Source: UBA6168 sp964573725 (GTDB lineage Bacteria > Bacteroidota > Bacteroidia > Chitinophagales > Saprospiraceae). From it: 64,000 nt of DNA. The notes under the pieces are model-generated. The model saw only the letters and a program-made list of their open reading frames with translations, was not told the DNA's origin and did no database searches. Shown in pieces: positions 9,901-17,698 of this stretch (its first letter is position 1; every line of letters starts with the position of its first letter). Both the position numbers and the translations under genes were made by a program. The stretch spans positions 1 to 64,000 of the forward strand of contig CAZNLJ010000013.1 in assembly GCA_964573725.1 (NCBI GenBank). Reading direction: 5' to 3'.

Positions 9901-12697
9901 GAGTCTCCTGCCGCCGGATACCTTGACTTGCCTGGTCACCGGCACCCAGTTGTCGGTAACCGGTATCCCGGTTGCCGGGACTTTCTCCTACTTGTGGTCT
10001 TCCGCCGATGGACAATTGGCTTCCGCCGATTCGCTGCCGACGGTGGTCGCCGTTCTCCCCGGCACCTATGTACTGTCACTGTCCAACCTGCAGAACGGTT
10101 GCGCAGCCAGCGATTCGGTCCAGGTGGCCGCCGATGACAATCCTCCGGTTGTCTCGGTCGCGCCGGTACCCGCTTTGTCCTGCCTGTCCCCGGTCGTCCA
10201 ATTGTCCGCCGCCGTCTCGCCTGCCACGGATTCCTTGTACTTCGAATGGTCCAGCAATGACGGCCACTTTGTGGGTGGCCCGCTGACCCCGACCCCTGCA
10301 GTGGATGCGCCCGGAACTTATGTGCTGACCGTGACGGACTTGTCCAACGGTTGTACCGCTGTGGATTCGATTGTGGTCTTTCAGGATGCTTCCTTGCCAA
10401 TTGCCGTCGCCGTACCCGACGCCACCTTGTCCTGCACGCAACCGGTGGCCACCCTCGACGGCTCCGGCTCCGACGTGGGGCCGGATATCCTGTATGCCTG
10501 GACTTCACCGGATGGGAACTTCCTGTCCGGCCAGTTTTCCCTCACGCCCGTCGTGGACGCTCCGGGTACCTATGTCCTCACCGTCACCAATGTGGACAAC
10601 AATTGCCAGGCTTCCGCCTCCGTGGTCGTGTCGGATGATACCGTGCCGCCTGCCCTCTTCCTCGCTGCTCCGGACCCGCTCACCTGCAGCCAGCCTGTCG
10701 TCTGGCTGTCGGGGGACCTTCCGTCCGGAATGGCGGATATCGTGGCCGCCTGGACTTTCCCGGATGGATCCGTCCAACCCGCCGATGCCTCCCTTTCCCT
10801 GCCGGTCGGTACGCCCGGTGCCTATACGCTTTCGGCGGTCGATACGGTCTCCGGCTGTTCATCCGCTGTCCTGGTGTCGTTGCCGATCGATACGTCCGCC
10901 CCCCTGGTGCTCATCGATGGCCCCGCAATCCTTTCTTGCCTGCTTCCCGCCGTACCCTTAGTGGCCGTGGCCTCCGCACCCGCCGGTCATGGGCTGGATT
11001 TCCTGTGGCAGACCACGGACGGGATCCTGTTGTCCGACCCGACCTCCCTGGCTGCCATCGCCGGTGCCGCCGGTACGTACCAGCTGCTGGTGACGGATTC
11101 CTTCAACGGCTGTACGGCGGCGTCTGCTGTCTCCGTATCGGCGGATGTGGCCCCGCCCCTGGCTTTGGCCGGCCCGGCTCCCTCCTTCGGCTGTGACCCG
11201 ACCGCCATCCTCACCCTGGATGGCTCCGCTTCCAGCCAGGGGCCTTCCTTCGGCTATGCCTGGTCCTTCTTGCCGGGATCCGGCGGAACCGGCCCGGGAC
11301 TGGTGGGCGCTGCCGATGTCCTGCAACCTCAGGTAAATGCCCCGGGTTGGTATGTGCTGACGGTGACGGATTCTTCCAACGGTTGTGCCGCTGTGGATTC
11401 TGTCCTTGTCCTGCCACCTGCCGTCCCGCCGTCGCTTACCCTGCTGCCACCCGCCGTCCTCACCTGCGCCGCACCACTCGTTTTTCTGCAGGCGGAGGTC
11501 GCACCGCCCGGTACGGATTATGTCTATGCCTGGTCCACGACCGATGGGCAATTCGCCACCGCCCAGGACCTGCCTTCGCCCGGGGTGCTGTCCGCCGGGT
11601 CTTATACGCTCACGCTTTCGGATGCGGCCGGCTCCTGCGAAGTGTCCGCTTCGGTACTGGTTTCCGAAGACAAGTCTGAACCCGGGGCCTCCGCTGCCGC
11701 CGATACCCTGACCTGCCTCGAAACCGCCGTCGCCCTTTCCGGTAGCAGCCCTACCTTGAATGTCACGTTCCAATGGTCGACGGTGGCGGGCAATATCCTG
11801 TTCGGCCAACAATCGGCTGCGCCCGGTGTCGATGCGCCCGGTGATTATACCCTGACTGTCACCAACCCGGCAAACGGTTGTACCTCCACGGCCTCCGTCA
11901 CGGTCGTCCGCCTACAGTTGGATAGCTTCGGCTTTCAGGTGATTCCCGCCGGCTGTATCGATGGGACAGGCTCGCTCGCCTTCGGTCCGGTGACCGGCGG
12001 CGCCCCGCCTTTCCGCTACTCGGTGGACGGAGGCCTGAGTTTTCAATTGGAAAACGTCTTCCAAGACCTTCCCCCCGGCTCCTATGCGCTGGTGGTGAAG
12101 GATGATGACAATTGCCGCCTCGATGGGGTCGCCCTGGTTCCGGAGCCGCCGACCCTCTCCCTTTCCCTGCCGGAATCGGTCGCACTGGAACTCGGCGCTG
12201 CCTGGATTCCAAACCCTGTCCTGAATGTGCCACCGGCAAACCTGGTGCAGATTGCCTGGGATCCTGCCGACTGGGTGGATTGCCCGGATTGCCTGCAACC
12301 CTCGGTCTCCGCTTCCCAGGATGGGCTCCTGTCCCTGTCCGTGACGGATGCCAACGGTTGCCGGGCAGCCGCCGTCACCCGGCTTTCGGTCCGCCAGGTG
12401 CTGGATGCCTTCGTCCCCAATGTCTTTTCCCCCAATGGCGATGGAATCAACGACAGGCTCGCTTTCTTTGCAAACCCAGGACAAATGGATCGGATCCTCG
12501 AATGGAAAATCTTCAGCCGCTGGGGGGAACTGGTATTCGATGGGAAAGACCTCGCTCCCAACGATGCCGCCGCCGGATGGGATGGTACCCACCGGGGGCA
12601 AATACTCGATGCCGGACTGTTCGGCTGGTCCGCAACGGTCCGTTTGACCAATGGGAAACTGGAACGCTTGAAAGGGGAGGTGACCCTCCTGCGCTGA
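6962..12697 (+). CDS. Giant repetitive T9SS-secreted surface protein with type B (CHU_C) sorting domain
   Basis: 1911 aa. Order: signal peptide (about residues 1-20), a PKD-like segment, a jelly-roll module resembling carbohydrate-binding domains (NLLVNGDFESG near residue 92 to about 255), then about 16 Ig/PKD-like repeats of roughly 86 aa (residues about 275-1650). Each repeat has an L-S/T-C start, a Y-x-W-S/T core, a PGTYxLTVT strand and an NGC-containing end. A SprB-like repeat (CIDGTGSLAF near 1655) and a C-terminal gliding-motility-type domain (VPNVFSPNGDGIND near 1816) follow. That last domain directs T9SS export and cell-surface attachment. Two cysteines per repeat suggest one disulfide each. 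An adhesin or surface-layer role is inference. Confidence 0.88.
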   Translation: MRYLLAFLAAYPVACFPVAAQCPVSVDAGPDRVVCSPGASASLQGTIDGPSLGFEWSPSAGLSNPLSLSPTVSVSGTQSYSLTAFAFDPNAPNLLVNGDFESGNTAFTSGYSFNPTPITPGTYTLTTSPALVLSTFPPCDDHTFGNGTGFMMLVNGAGVPGTNVWCQSVPVTPNAWYHLSAWVAASPISPPQLQFQVNGVPVGNAYQATGSGCLWQEFSASWNAATATSATVCIVSLNAGNGLFGDDYSLDDVSMTAACTASDVVTVSLASVEAVLPFTAFLACNAAQTGIQLDGSASSSGPDVSYEWSGPGILSGGNSPVATVNEPGTYSLTVTTGSGASACSDVASVEVLPDPNIAVAAAFAPPPLSCLQPIGTIDGAGTSTGPSFSYDWSFSPGPGGIPPGILSGGNTPSPVVDQPGTYTLVVTNAVSGCTATTSVLVSADLSPPLAAADNAGPLSCTMPSATLDGTGSSTGPAFSYLWSTSDGFIASGANTLQQCVVSAPGLYTLTVTNSQNGCSASASTLVSGTAALPTADAGPPAVLSCADSIAFLNGTGSGPGDSLAFHWTHFSPVGVPGNGIASGDSTLMPTVFLPGWYVLTVTDLDSGCTASDSVLVTSDVVPPLASAGPPRMLSCQVPSLPLDGSGSSTGPTLVYLWSFVPAPGSVGPGFVSGSDSLFPVVNAAGTYFLSVLDTANGCSAADSTLVSTDGGVPVVQILSPDSLDCLTDSVLLSAQVSSAGAPLSFSWAFFPAPGTMGNGIAAGDTTLHPLVTLPGTYTLTATDPANGCTSAASVDIVLDTVPPLADAGPNRVLTCTDTVALLSGSLSSQGPPASFSYAWTALSGTLFSGPDSLSAQTAAPGTFVLTVSRTSNGCTASDTAVVSTDTFLPELSVGPTDTLTCTDTVLQLAAQLLPAQGSASFAWSFLPDSPPDTGWVADLTSLSPWVHAPGWYVLTVIDSANGCVDSDSVRVIRDVALPDWSLLPPDTLTCLVTGTQLSVTGIPVAGTFSYLWSSADGQLASADSLPTVVAVLPGTYVLSLSNLQNGCAASDSVQVAADDNPPVVSVAPVPALSCLSPVVQLSAAVSPATDSLYFEWSSNDGHFVGGPLTPTPAVDAPGTYVLTVTDLSNGCTAVDSIVVFQDASLPIAVAVPDATLSCTQPVATLDGSGSDVGPDILYAWTSPDGNFLSGQFSLTPVVDAPGTYVLTVTNVDNNCQASASVVVSDDTVPPALFLAAPDPLTCSQPVVWLSGDLPSGMADIVAAWTFPDGSVQPADASLSLPVGTPGAYTLSAVDTVSGCSSAVLVSLPIDTSAPLVLIDGPAILSCLLPAVPLVAVASAPAGHGLDFLWQTTDGILLSDPTSLAAIAGAAGTYQLLVTDSFNGCTAASAVSVSADVAPPLALAGPAPSFGCDPTAILTLDGSASSQGPSFGYAWSFLPGSGGTGPGLVGAADVLQPQVNAPGWYVLTVTDSSNGCAAVDSVLVLPPAVPPSLTLLPPAVLTCAAPLVFLQAEVAPPGTDYVYAWSTTDGQFATAQDLPSPGVLSAGSYTLTLSDAAGSCEVSASVLVSEDKSEPGASAAADTLTCLETAVALSGSSPTLNVTFQWSTVAGNILFGQQSAAPGVDAPGDYTLTVTNPANGCTSTASVTVVRLQLDSFGFQVIPAGCIDGTGSLAFGPVTGGAPPFRYSVDGGLSFQLENVFQDLPPGSYALVVKDDDNCRLDGVALVPEPPTLSLSLPESVALELGAAWIPNPVLNVPPANLVQIAWDPADWVDCPDCLQPSVSASQDGLLSLSVTDANGCRAAAVTRLSVRQVLDAFVPNVFSPNGDGINDRLAFFANPGQMDRILEWKIFSRWGELVFDGKDLAPNDAAAGWDGTHRGQILDAGLFGWSATVRLTNGKLERLKGEVTLLR

Positions 12698-12715
12698 AAT
12701 GGCTCCGGGTACGCG

Positions 12716-13207
12716 CTACAACTCGTAACGCCAGCTTGTCCGGCGAACGTCGAACAACTGGGATGCTTTTTCCTTTCCGGGCAGGTACAGGTATACCATG
12801 TTCGTTTGCTGCCGGAATTTCTCCACGAGGATTGTATTCCGGATAGACAGGTGGTCGTACGTATCCGGACCCTCCCCACCCACGGTGAACCGGACCAATA
12901 CCTGGTCGTTCTTCTCTCGCATCGATTCGTATCGCAGCGGTACGGTTTCTCCGCCCGGCCGGAAAGTGAAATGCTGCCGGATGTAGCCGGCGACGTCCAC
13001 CTCGGCCATGGCAGGTGCCGTAGGGTCGTCGTATAATGCCGCTTTCAAATCGTCTTGGAACAGGTAGAACTTCAGTTCGTACGTGCCTATGCTGTCCTCG
13101 TACCGAATCTCACATACACTCAGTTTGAAATCGTGGACGGCAAGCACCGGCGCGTAAAAATAGGCGGCCAGCTGGAGCCACACCGCCTGCATGGTCAAGG
13201 CTGTCAT
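12716..13207 (-). CDS. DUF6702-like protein
   Basis: 163 aa with a hydrophobic N-terminus containing AVHDFKLSVCEIRY, followed by a beta-rich region with a YIRQHF motif. This is the pattern of DUF6702 proteins of Bacteroidota, which are small exported proteins of unknown function usually found beside HupE/UreJ-type membrane proteins, as here (67 bp downstream of that gene on the same strand). Start is uncertain: the ATG at 13207 leaves an untypical leader. It ends 19 bp from the convergent giant gene. Confidence 0.6.
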   Translation of the reverse strand: MTALTMQAVWLQLAAYFYAPVLAVHDFKLSVCEIRYEDSIGTYELKFYLFQDDLKAALYDDPTAPAMAEVDVAGYIRQHFTFRPGGETVPLRYESMREKNDQVLVRFTVGGEGPDTYDHLSIRNTILVEKFRQQTNMVYLYLPGKEKASQLFDVRRTSWRYEL

Positions 13208-13273
13208 ATGATTGGTTTAGACCGGCGCCAACATGCTGCCACAGGCCGTTCGCCCCGCTTCCTGTCGATACAC

Positions 13274-13870
13274 TTATCCGATGTTCGACTGGATGATGAG
13301 GATCAGGGCACCGCCGGCACCGGCACCCGAGATGAACAGGTTCCACTCCCGCTGCCGCAGTTCAAAAAAACGACCCACCACATATTGTAAACCGAAAAAG
13401 ATCGCCACGATGGCAAGCTGTCCAGCCTCAATCCCGACGTTGAAGGAAAAAAGCGGCCATGCAAGCTGGTGTTCCTCCCCCATCAGGGCCCGGAAGAAAT
13501 TGGCGAACCCCATCCCGTGGATGAGCCCGAATACCAAGGCCAGGAAGTATTGAAGGGTCGGCCCGCCGCCGGATGGTCCCGTCCGGACCGGCTTCCGCTC
13601 CCATATGTTGAATAGGGCGGTCAACAGGATGGTGATCGGGATGAGCGTCTCCACCCAGTCCGCCGGTACGGACACTACCCGGAACCCCGTCAACACCAAG
13701 GTCAGGGAATGTCCGATGGTGAAGGCCGTCACCAATATCAGGATCCGCCGCCATTCTCCGATGCGGTAGATGGCACAAAGGGTGATGACGAACAACATGT
13801 GGTCGAACGCCGATAAGTCCGTGATGTGCCGGATACCCATTTCAAGATAGGTCAGGAACTCGCCGAGCAT
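13274..13870 (-). CDS. HupE/UreJ-like integral membrane protein
   Basis: 198 aa with about six membrane helices. Family-typical motifs are present: GIRHITDLSAFDHMLFV at residues 12-28, FTIGHSLTL near 50 and FGLIHGMGFA near 114, with conserved His and Asp residues inside the membrane. HupE/UreJ proteins are linked to nickel transport in hydrogenase and urease clusters, but no such enzymes are nearby. In Bacteroidota this subgroup pairs with DUF6702 genes, and a transition-metal role is only inference. First gene of a two-gene minus-strand unit. Confidence 0.8.
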   Translation of the reverse strand: MLGEFLTYLEMGIRHITDLSAFDHMLFVITLCAIYRIGEWRRILILVTAFTIGHSLTLVLTGFRVVSVPADWVETLIPITILLTALFNIWERKPVRTGPSGGGPTLQYFLALVFGLIHGMGFANFFRALMGEEHQLAWPLFSFNVGIEAGQLAIVAIFFGLQYVVGRFFELRQREWNLFISGAGAGGALILIIQSNIG

Positions 13871-13987
13871 AGGTTTTACTGTTTTTTACCCTCGACCGAA
13901 ATCGCCGCGACAGCCATAGGAGGGGACCGCCTCTGCCCTCACCACGTCCCGCCGGCGGATTTAGGGCGGGGGCGGCGTCCGGTCCGG

Positions 13988-15751
13988 CTATTTTTTCACC
14001 ACCTTTCCGGTCCATGTTTCCTTGCCGCTCCGCAAGGTGTAAATATACATGCCGGCCGGCAAATCGGCGGTAGCCATTTCATGCGGACCGGTCAGCATCC
14101 CCCGCCAGCGGTAGACTTCCCTGCCCCGGCTGTCGAACAGCCGCAACCGGGCATCTTCGATCGGAACCGGTACGGACAGGAGAAAGGTTTCTTCGAAAGG
14201 GTTGGGATAGACGGCGACCTCCTCGGACCCGGGATCCGATGGGGTTTCGGCACCAACGACCGCAAGGGCTGCCGTGACGGCCGCCAAGGCGTCCACCCGG
14301 CCGAATCCGTAGGTGTTGTTGGGCGCTTCCTGACCGGATAGGTCGCCGCAGTCCTGCCCCGAATATTTCGCCACGGCCGTCTGCTCGATGAGGTCCTCAA
14401 TGACCTCCACCTGCCCGGCCAACGCCGGATTGGCGGAAATGACCAGCGCCACGAGCCCGGCCACATGCGGTCCTGCCATGCTCGTTCCGGAAAAAGCGGC
14501 ATAGCCACCCCCCGGTATGCAGGACCGCACGCCGACGCCCGGCGCGGAAACGTTGGGTTTCATGCGGCCGCTTCCGTCCGATAGCACCGGCCCCCGACTG
14601 CTGAATCCCGCAATGGTGTCGTTCTGGGCTGTCGCCCCTACCGTGAAACTTCCTTCGAATATCGCCGCCGGGGAGGAAACACTCCCGCAACCGCTGCCAC
14701 TGTTGCCTGCCGATACGACGACTACCGTCCCCGCCGCACGTAGGTTGTCTACCGCCGTTCCCAAAATTTCGAAATTGGACGGGTTGCAACCCTCCTGTTC
14801 CGGACAATACCAGGAATTGTTGATGACATGCGGCGCCATCGCCGGATCCGGGGCATTCCCATCCGGATCGGTCGGCGCCAGGAACCATTGGAAACATTCC
14901 AGATAGGTCGACAGGTCGCCCCAGCCGCGCTCCATGTTCCGACAGGCACACCACTTGGCGGCCGGCGCCACCCCGATGATGTTCGCGCCGTCCAGCCCGA
15001 CCATGGTTCCCATGGTATGGGTCCCGTGGTTGTTGTCGTCGCAGGGTTCCGATACGTCCAACCCGCAGGGATTCAAGGTGTCACTGTTCAAAGGACTGTA
15101 TTGGTGGATGGCGTCGTGCCAATGGTACGAATGGTCGACGGTGTCCGTCGGCGCATGATACCCGCGATAGGAATCCCGAATGGCCGGGTGCGTCCAATCG
15201 AAACCCGTGTCCTGCCCCCCGATGACGACACCCTGCCCCTGGTACCCCATGGCCCAGACCTCATCGGCGTGGATCTGTGTCAAGCCCCACTCGGGGCCGC
15301 CCCGATGGGGTGGGGCATGGACGGCCCCGACGGGACCCGGCTCCGCCGAGCGCAGCGGGGCGTTCTCGATGATGGCGGATATCTCCGGCCGAAGCGCCAG
15401 GGTGGTAATCAGCGGACGGTCTCCCCGGACTACCAACGCGTTCACGATGTGCAAGGACCGGAACGGGACGCCGGCCGCTTGTAAGTCGGCCGCCAGGGAT
15501 GCTTGCACCGACTGCGCCTCCGCTTGCAAGCGGTCGTGGACATATCCCGCTTTCGTGGCTTTGTCCGGTAGCTCCCGCGCCCCGGATACATCTGCCTGCG
15601 CGTGGAACAACACCAGGAAGGTGGTTTCCTCACCGGTGCTGCCGGCTTTTTCCCATAACCGGGGGTCTACCTTGGCCGGGATGTTCCCCGGTTCCTGTGC
15701 CGTCAGGATTCCGATGGCACCGGACAAGGCCATGCATAAGGTCCATTTCAT
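13988..15751 (-). CDS. Secreted subtilisin-like serine protease (S8) with T9SS type A sorting domain
   Basis: 587 aa from the ATG at 15751, which opens a signal peptide (MKWTLCMALSGAIGILTAQ). An I9-like propeptide region comes first. The catalytic triad is visible as Asp181 (GGQDTG), His242 (NNHGTHTMG) and Ser424 (SGTSMAGP), with oxyanion Asn in VINNSW. The C-terminus (VYPNPFEE ... LPAGMYIYTLRSG ... VVKK) is a T9SS type A sorting domain, so the protease is exported through the outer membrane. A second, larger S8 protease lies at 20816-23818. Confidence 0.92.
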   Translation of the reverse strand: MKWTLCMALSGAIGILTAQEPGNIPAKVDPRLWEKAGSTGEETTFLVLFHAQADVSGARELPDKATKAGYVHDRLQAEAQSVQASLAADLQAAGVPFRSLHIVNALVVRGDRPLITTLALRPEISAIIENAPLRSAEPGPVGAVHAPPHRGGPEWGLTQIHADEVWAMGYQGQGVVIGGQDTGFDWTHPAIRDSYRGYHAPTDTVDHSYHWHDAIHQYSPLNSDTLNPCGLDVSEPCDDNNHGTHTMGTMVGLDGANIIGVAPAAKWCACRNMERGWGDLSTYLECFQWFLAPTDPDGNAPDPAMAPHVINNSWYCPEQEGCNPSNFEILGTAVDNLRAAGTVVVVSAGNSGSGCGSVSSPAAIFEGSFTVGATAQNDTIAGFSSRGPVLSDGSGRMKPNVSAPGVGVRSCIPGGGYAAFSGTSMAGPHVAGLVALVISANPALAGQVEVIEDLIEQTAVAKYSGQDCGDLSGQEAPNNTYGFGRVDALAAVTAALAVVGAETPSDPGSEEVAVYPNPFEETFLLSVPVPIEDARLRLFDSRGREVYRWRGMLTGPHEMATADLPAGMYIYTLRSGKETWTGKVVKK

Positions 15752-16073
15752 ACTTTCCTGTTTTATGGATGATGCCTGTGGTTCCGCAATATCCGGCAGT
15801 TTCGGCATTCGACCATGCAGGAATCCCGATTTTATGGTCGTTTGTCCGCCGGCAGGTTGTTTTTGATATGCTTTCGGAGGATGCCGCTCGTCGGACGCCG
15901 GCTATGCCTGGCTTCCGGAGAACGCGACTGGGCTTGCACGGCCATAGACCGATGGTTATTCAAAAAAAGGTACAGGGATTCCGTTCCCTGTACCTCTCTT
16001 CGCGTCCGGAACCATCCGGTTCGGCAAACCCTTCCTGTCGTTGCGAAGGTTCGCGGATGTGCTTGGTGGCCGG
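15752..16073. other. Intergenic region with one terminator
   Basis: No gene seen. It holds the terminator of the upstream superoxide dismutase gene (15962-15994) and presumably the promoter of the S8 protease gene, for which no consensus element was found. Confidence 0.6.
15962..15994 (-). terminator. Rho-independent terminator of the superoxide dismutase gene
   Basis: A perfect 10-bp stem (15969-15978 with 15985-15994) with a six-base loop is followed, reading the minus strand, by seven T (15968-15962). It lies 80 bp after the dismutase stop codon. Confidence 0.85.
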
Positions 16074-16787
16074 TTATTGGCCGAGGGTCTTCAGCAGCGG
16101 GTTTTTCAACGCCTCCTGGTAACGCCGGTTAACGGATTGCCAGTTGATGACGTTCCAAATGGCTCCCAGGTAATCACCCCGCTTGTTCTGGTACTTCAGG
16201 TAATAGGCATGCTCCCACACGTCGATGCCCAATATCGGGATGCCCCGGTCGGCGGACACATCCATGAGCGGATTGTCCTGGTTGGCCGTCGCGGTGACGG
16301 CCAGCTGCCCGAACGGTGTCACATACAACCAGGCCCACCCGGATCCGAATTGGGTTGCCCCGGCTTTGCTGAGCAATTGCTGAAGGCTGTCCAGGCTGCC
16401 GAATTGGGCCAGCACGGCACGACCGACGGCGGAGTTGCCGTCGAATGGCTGACCTTTCCCCAGGATGTCCCAAAACAGGCTGTGGTTGTAATGCCCGCCG
16501 CCGTTGTTGCGGACGGCACTCCCCGCTGTCCCCGCCTTGACTTGCAGCGCTTCCAGCGACCTGCCCGCATATTCGGTTCCGGCAACGGCCTTGTTCAGGT
16601 TGTTGACGTACCCGTTGTGGTGCCTGGAATGGTGTATCTCCATGGTCTGGGCATCGATGAAGGGCTCCAGGGCATCATAGGCGTAGGGTAGGGTAGGGAG
16701 GGTGAAGACCTTGTCCTGCGCGGACAAGCGCCAGCTGCTGCCCCATGCCAGCAATGCCAGCATTACAATCACCTTGCTTTTTTTCAT
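16074..16787 (-). CDS. Exported Fe/Mn superoxide dismutase
   Basis: 237 aa. The start at 16787 gives a signal peptide (MKKSKVIVMLALLAWGSS, cleavage near LSAQ) before the mature dismutase begins at FTLPTLPYAYDALEPFID. Metal ligands are in place: His in EIHHSRHH, His in HYNHSLFW, and Asp/His in DVWEHAYYLKY. It converts superoxide to peroxide and O2. Iron versus manganese cannot be decided. Most Fe/Mn dismutases are cytosolic; the leader here points to periplasm or surface. Own terminator downstream, no evident operon. Confidence 0.93.
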   Translation of the reverse strand: MKKSKVIVMLALLAWGSSWRLSAQDKVFTLPTLPYAYDALEPFIDAQTMEIHHSRHHNGYVNNLNKAVAGTEYAGRSLEALQVKAGTAGSAVRNNGGGHYNHSLFWDILGKGQPFDGNSAVGRAVLAQFGSLDSLQQLLSKAGATQFGSGWAWLYVTPFGQLAVTATANQDNPLMDVSADRGIPILGIDVWEHAYYLKYQNKRGDYLGAIWNVINWQSVNRRYQEALKNPLLKTLGQ

Positions 16788-17029
16788 GATATTCAGGTTG
16801 TGGTATGGTAGGATCTGTTTGTCTTCTATGTAACAAAATGGGATGGCTTCGGGTTTACCGGTCCGCCGATTTGTTACGCTGGCTGGGCAGGCCGGAAGGG
16901 GGCGGACCCGCCCCGGCTGCCGCCCCGGCCACGGTCTGCCGCGGGCCGGACGGCGCGGGTCCCCCCATTTCCTGCTTGCTTTCATTCGGCGGGATGGTCG
17001 TGCAGGTTGTCCCGTCGGTGGCCGACGGA

Positions 17030-17590
17030 TTATTGGATGACCACCGGGAACGTGACCTGGACATCCGTCTCTCCGGTCGCACAGGGATCCGAAGCGGATT
17101 TGTCCGGCAGATGCTTGAGGATGACGGTCAGCGTTCCGGTGCCGGCCGCTCCCGTCTGGATGGTTCCTGCTAGCCCCAATGGCTGCCCGCCGCTGTCCAG
17201 GTCCGTGCGGACGGGCTCGTCGAGGTTGCCGGTGACCAGGTGGCAGACGAGGTGCTCCGCCGATTCCTCCTCCACTTCCTCCGTGATGTCGATCGGGGCG
17301 GATGGATTTTGCTCGTCCAAAAAGGCTACCGAGAAACTATACCCGGTATTCGCCTGTAAGGCCAACTCCTGTACGACCACCGGGTTGCCACCGATGCCGT
17401 CCAGGTCCTGGACTTGGGCGGAGACCGGCGTCGTAACCCCGTCGGTAAGCGTAATCCGGACGGTCGTGATAAGTTCCTGGTCATTGTCCGGGGTGTTGTC
17501 CTCCTTGTCACAGGCGGGAAATACCAGGACGGTAATCAACAGCAGGATGGCTGCCGTAGCTTGCTTGATGAGATCTATCGAATTTTTCAT
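17030..17590 (-). CDS. Small lipoprotein downstream of TonB-dependent receptor
   Basis: 186 aa. N-terminal signal with a lipobox-like LVFPAC (Cys near residue 27) predicts a lipid-anchored envelope protein. The rest is beta-rich and acidic, with a VQDLDGIGG segment. It resembles the Bacteroidota proteins labelled type 1 periplasmic binding fold superfamily, which regularly follow TonB-dependent receptors (resemblance from memory). It lies 108 bp after the receptor gene on the same strand and is inferred to work with it in ligand capture. Confidence 0.65.
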   Translation of the reverse strand: MKNSIDLIKQATAAILLLITVLVFPACDKEDNTPDNDQELITTVRITLTDGVTTPVSAQVQDLDGIGGNPVVVQELALQANTGYSFSVAFLDEQNPSAPIDITEEVEEESAEHLVCHLVTGNLDEPVRTDLDSGGQPLGLAGTIQTGAAGTGTLTVILKHLPDKSASDPCATGETDVQVTFPVVIQ

Positions 17591-17646
17591 GTCGTTGTAA
17601 GTGTTTGAATGATGGAGGCTTCGCGGCCTGTTCCGGAAAATTTTCG

Positions 17647-17671
17647 GACCAGGGGACTGCCTGGTCTTTTT
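17647..17671. repeat. Intercistronic stem-loop
   Basis: A 7-bp inverted repeat (17647-17653 with 17660-17666) with a six-base loop is followed by TTTTT on the plus strand. It lies between the receptor and lipoprotein genes, which run on the minus strand, where the U run precedes the stem. A role in reducing lipoprotein expression is possible but unproven. Confidence 0.35.
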
Positions 17672-17698
17672 CTTCCGGTACGGCGGCCGGACCTCCGG

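Noticed and set aside
17647..17671. Hairpin between receptor and lipoprotein genes as a terminator of the receptor gene
   Set aside because: The T run follows the stem only on the plus strand, while both genes are on the minus strand.
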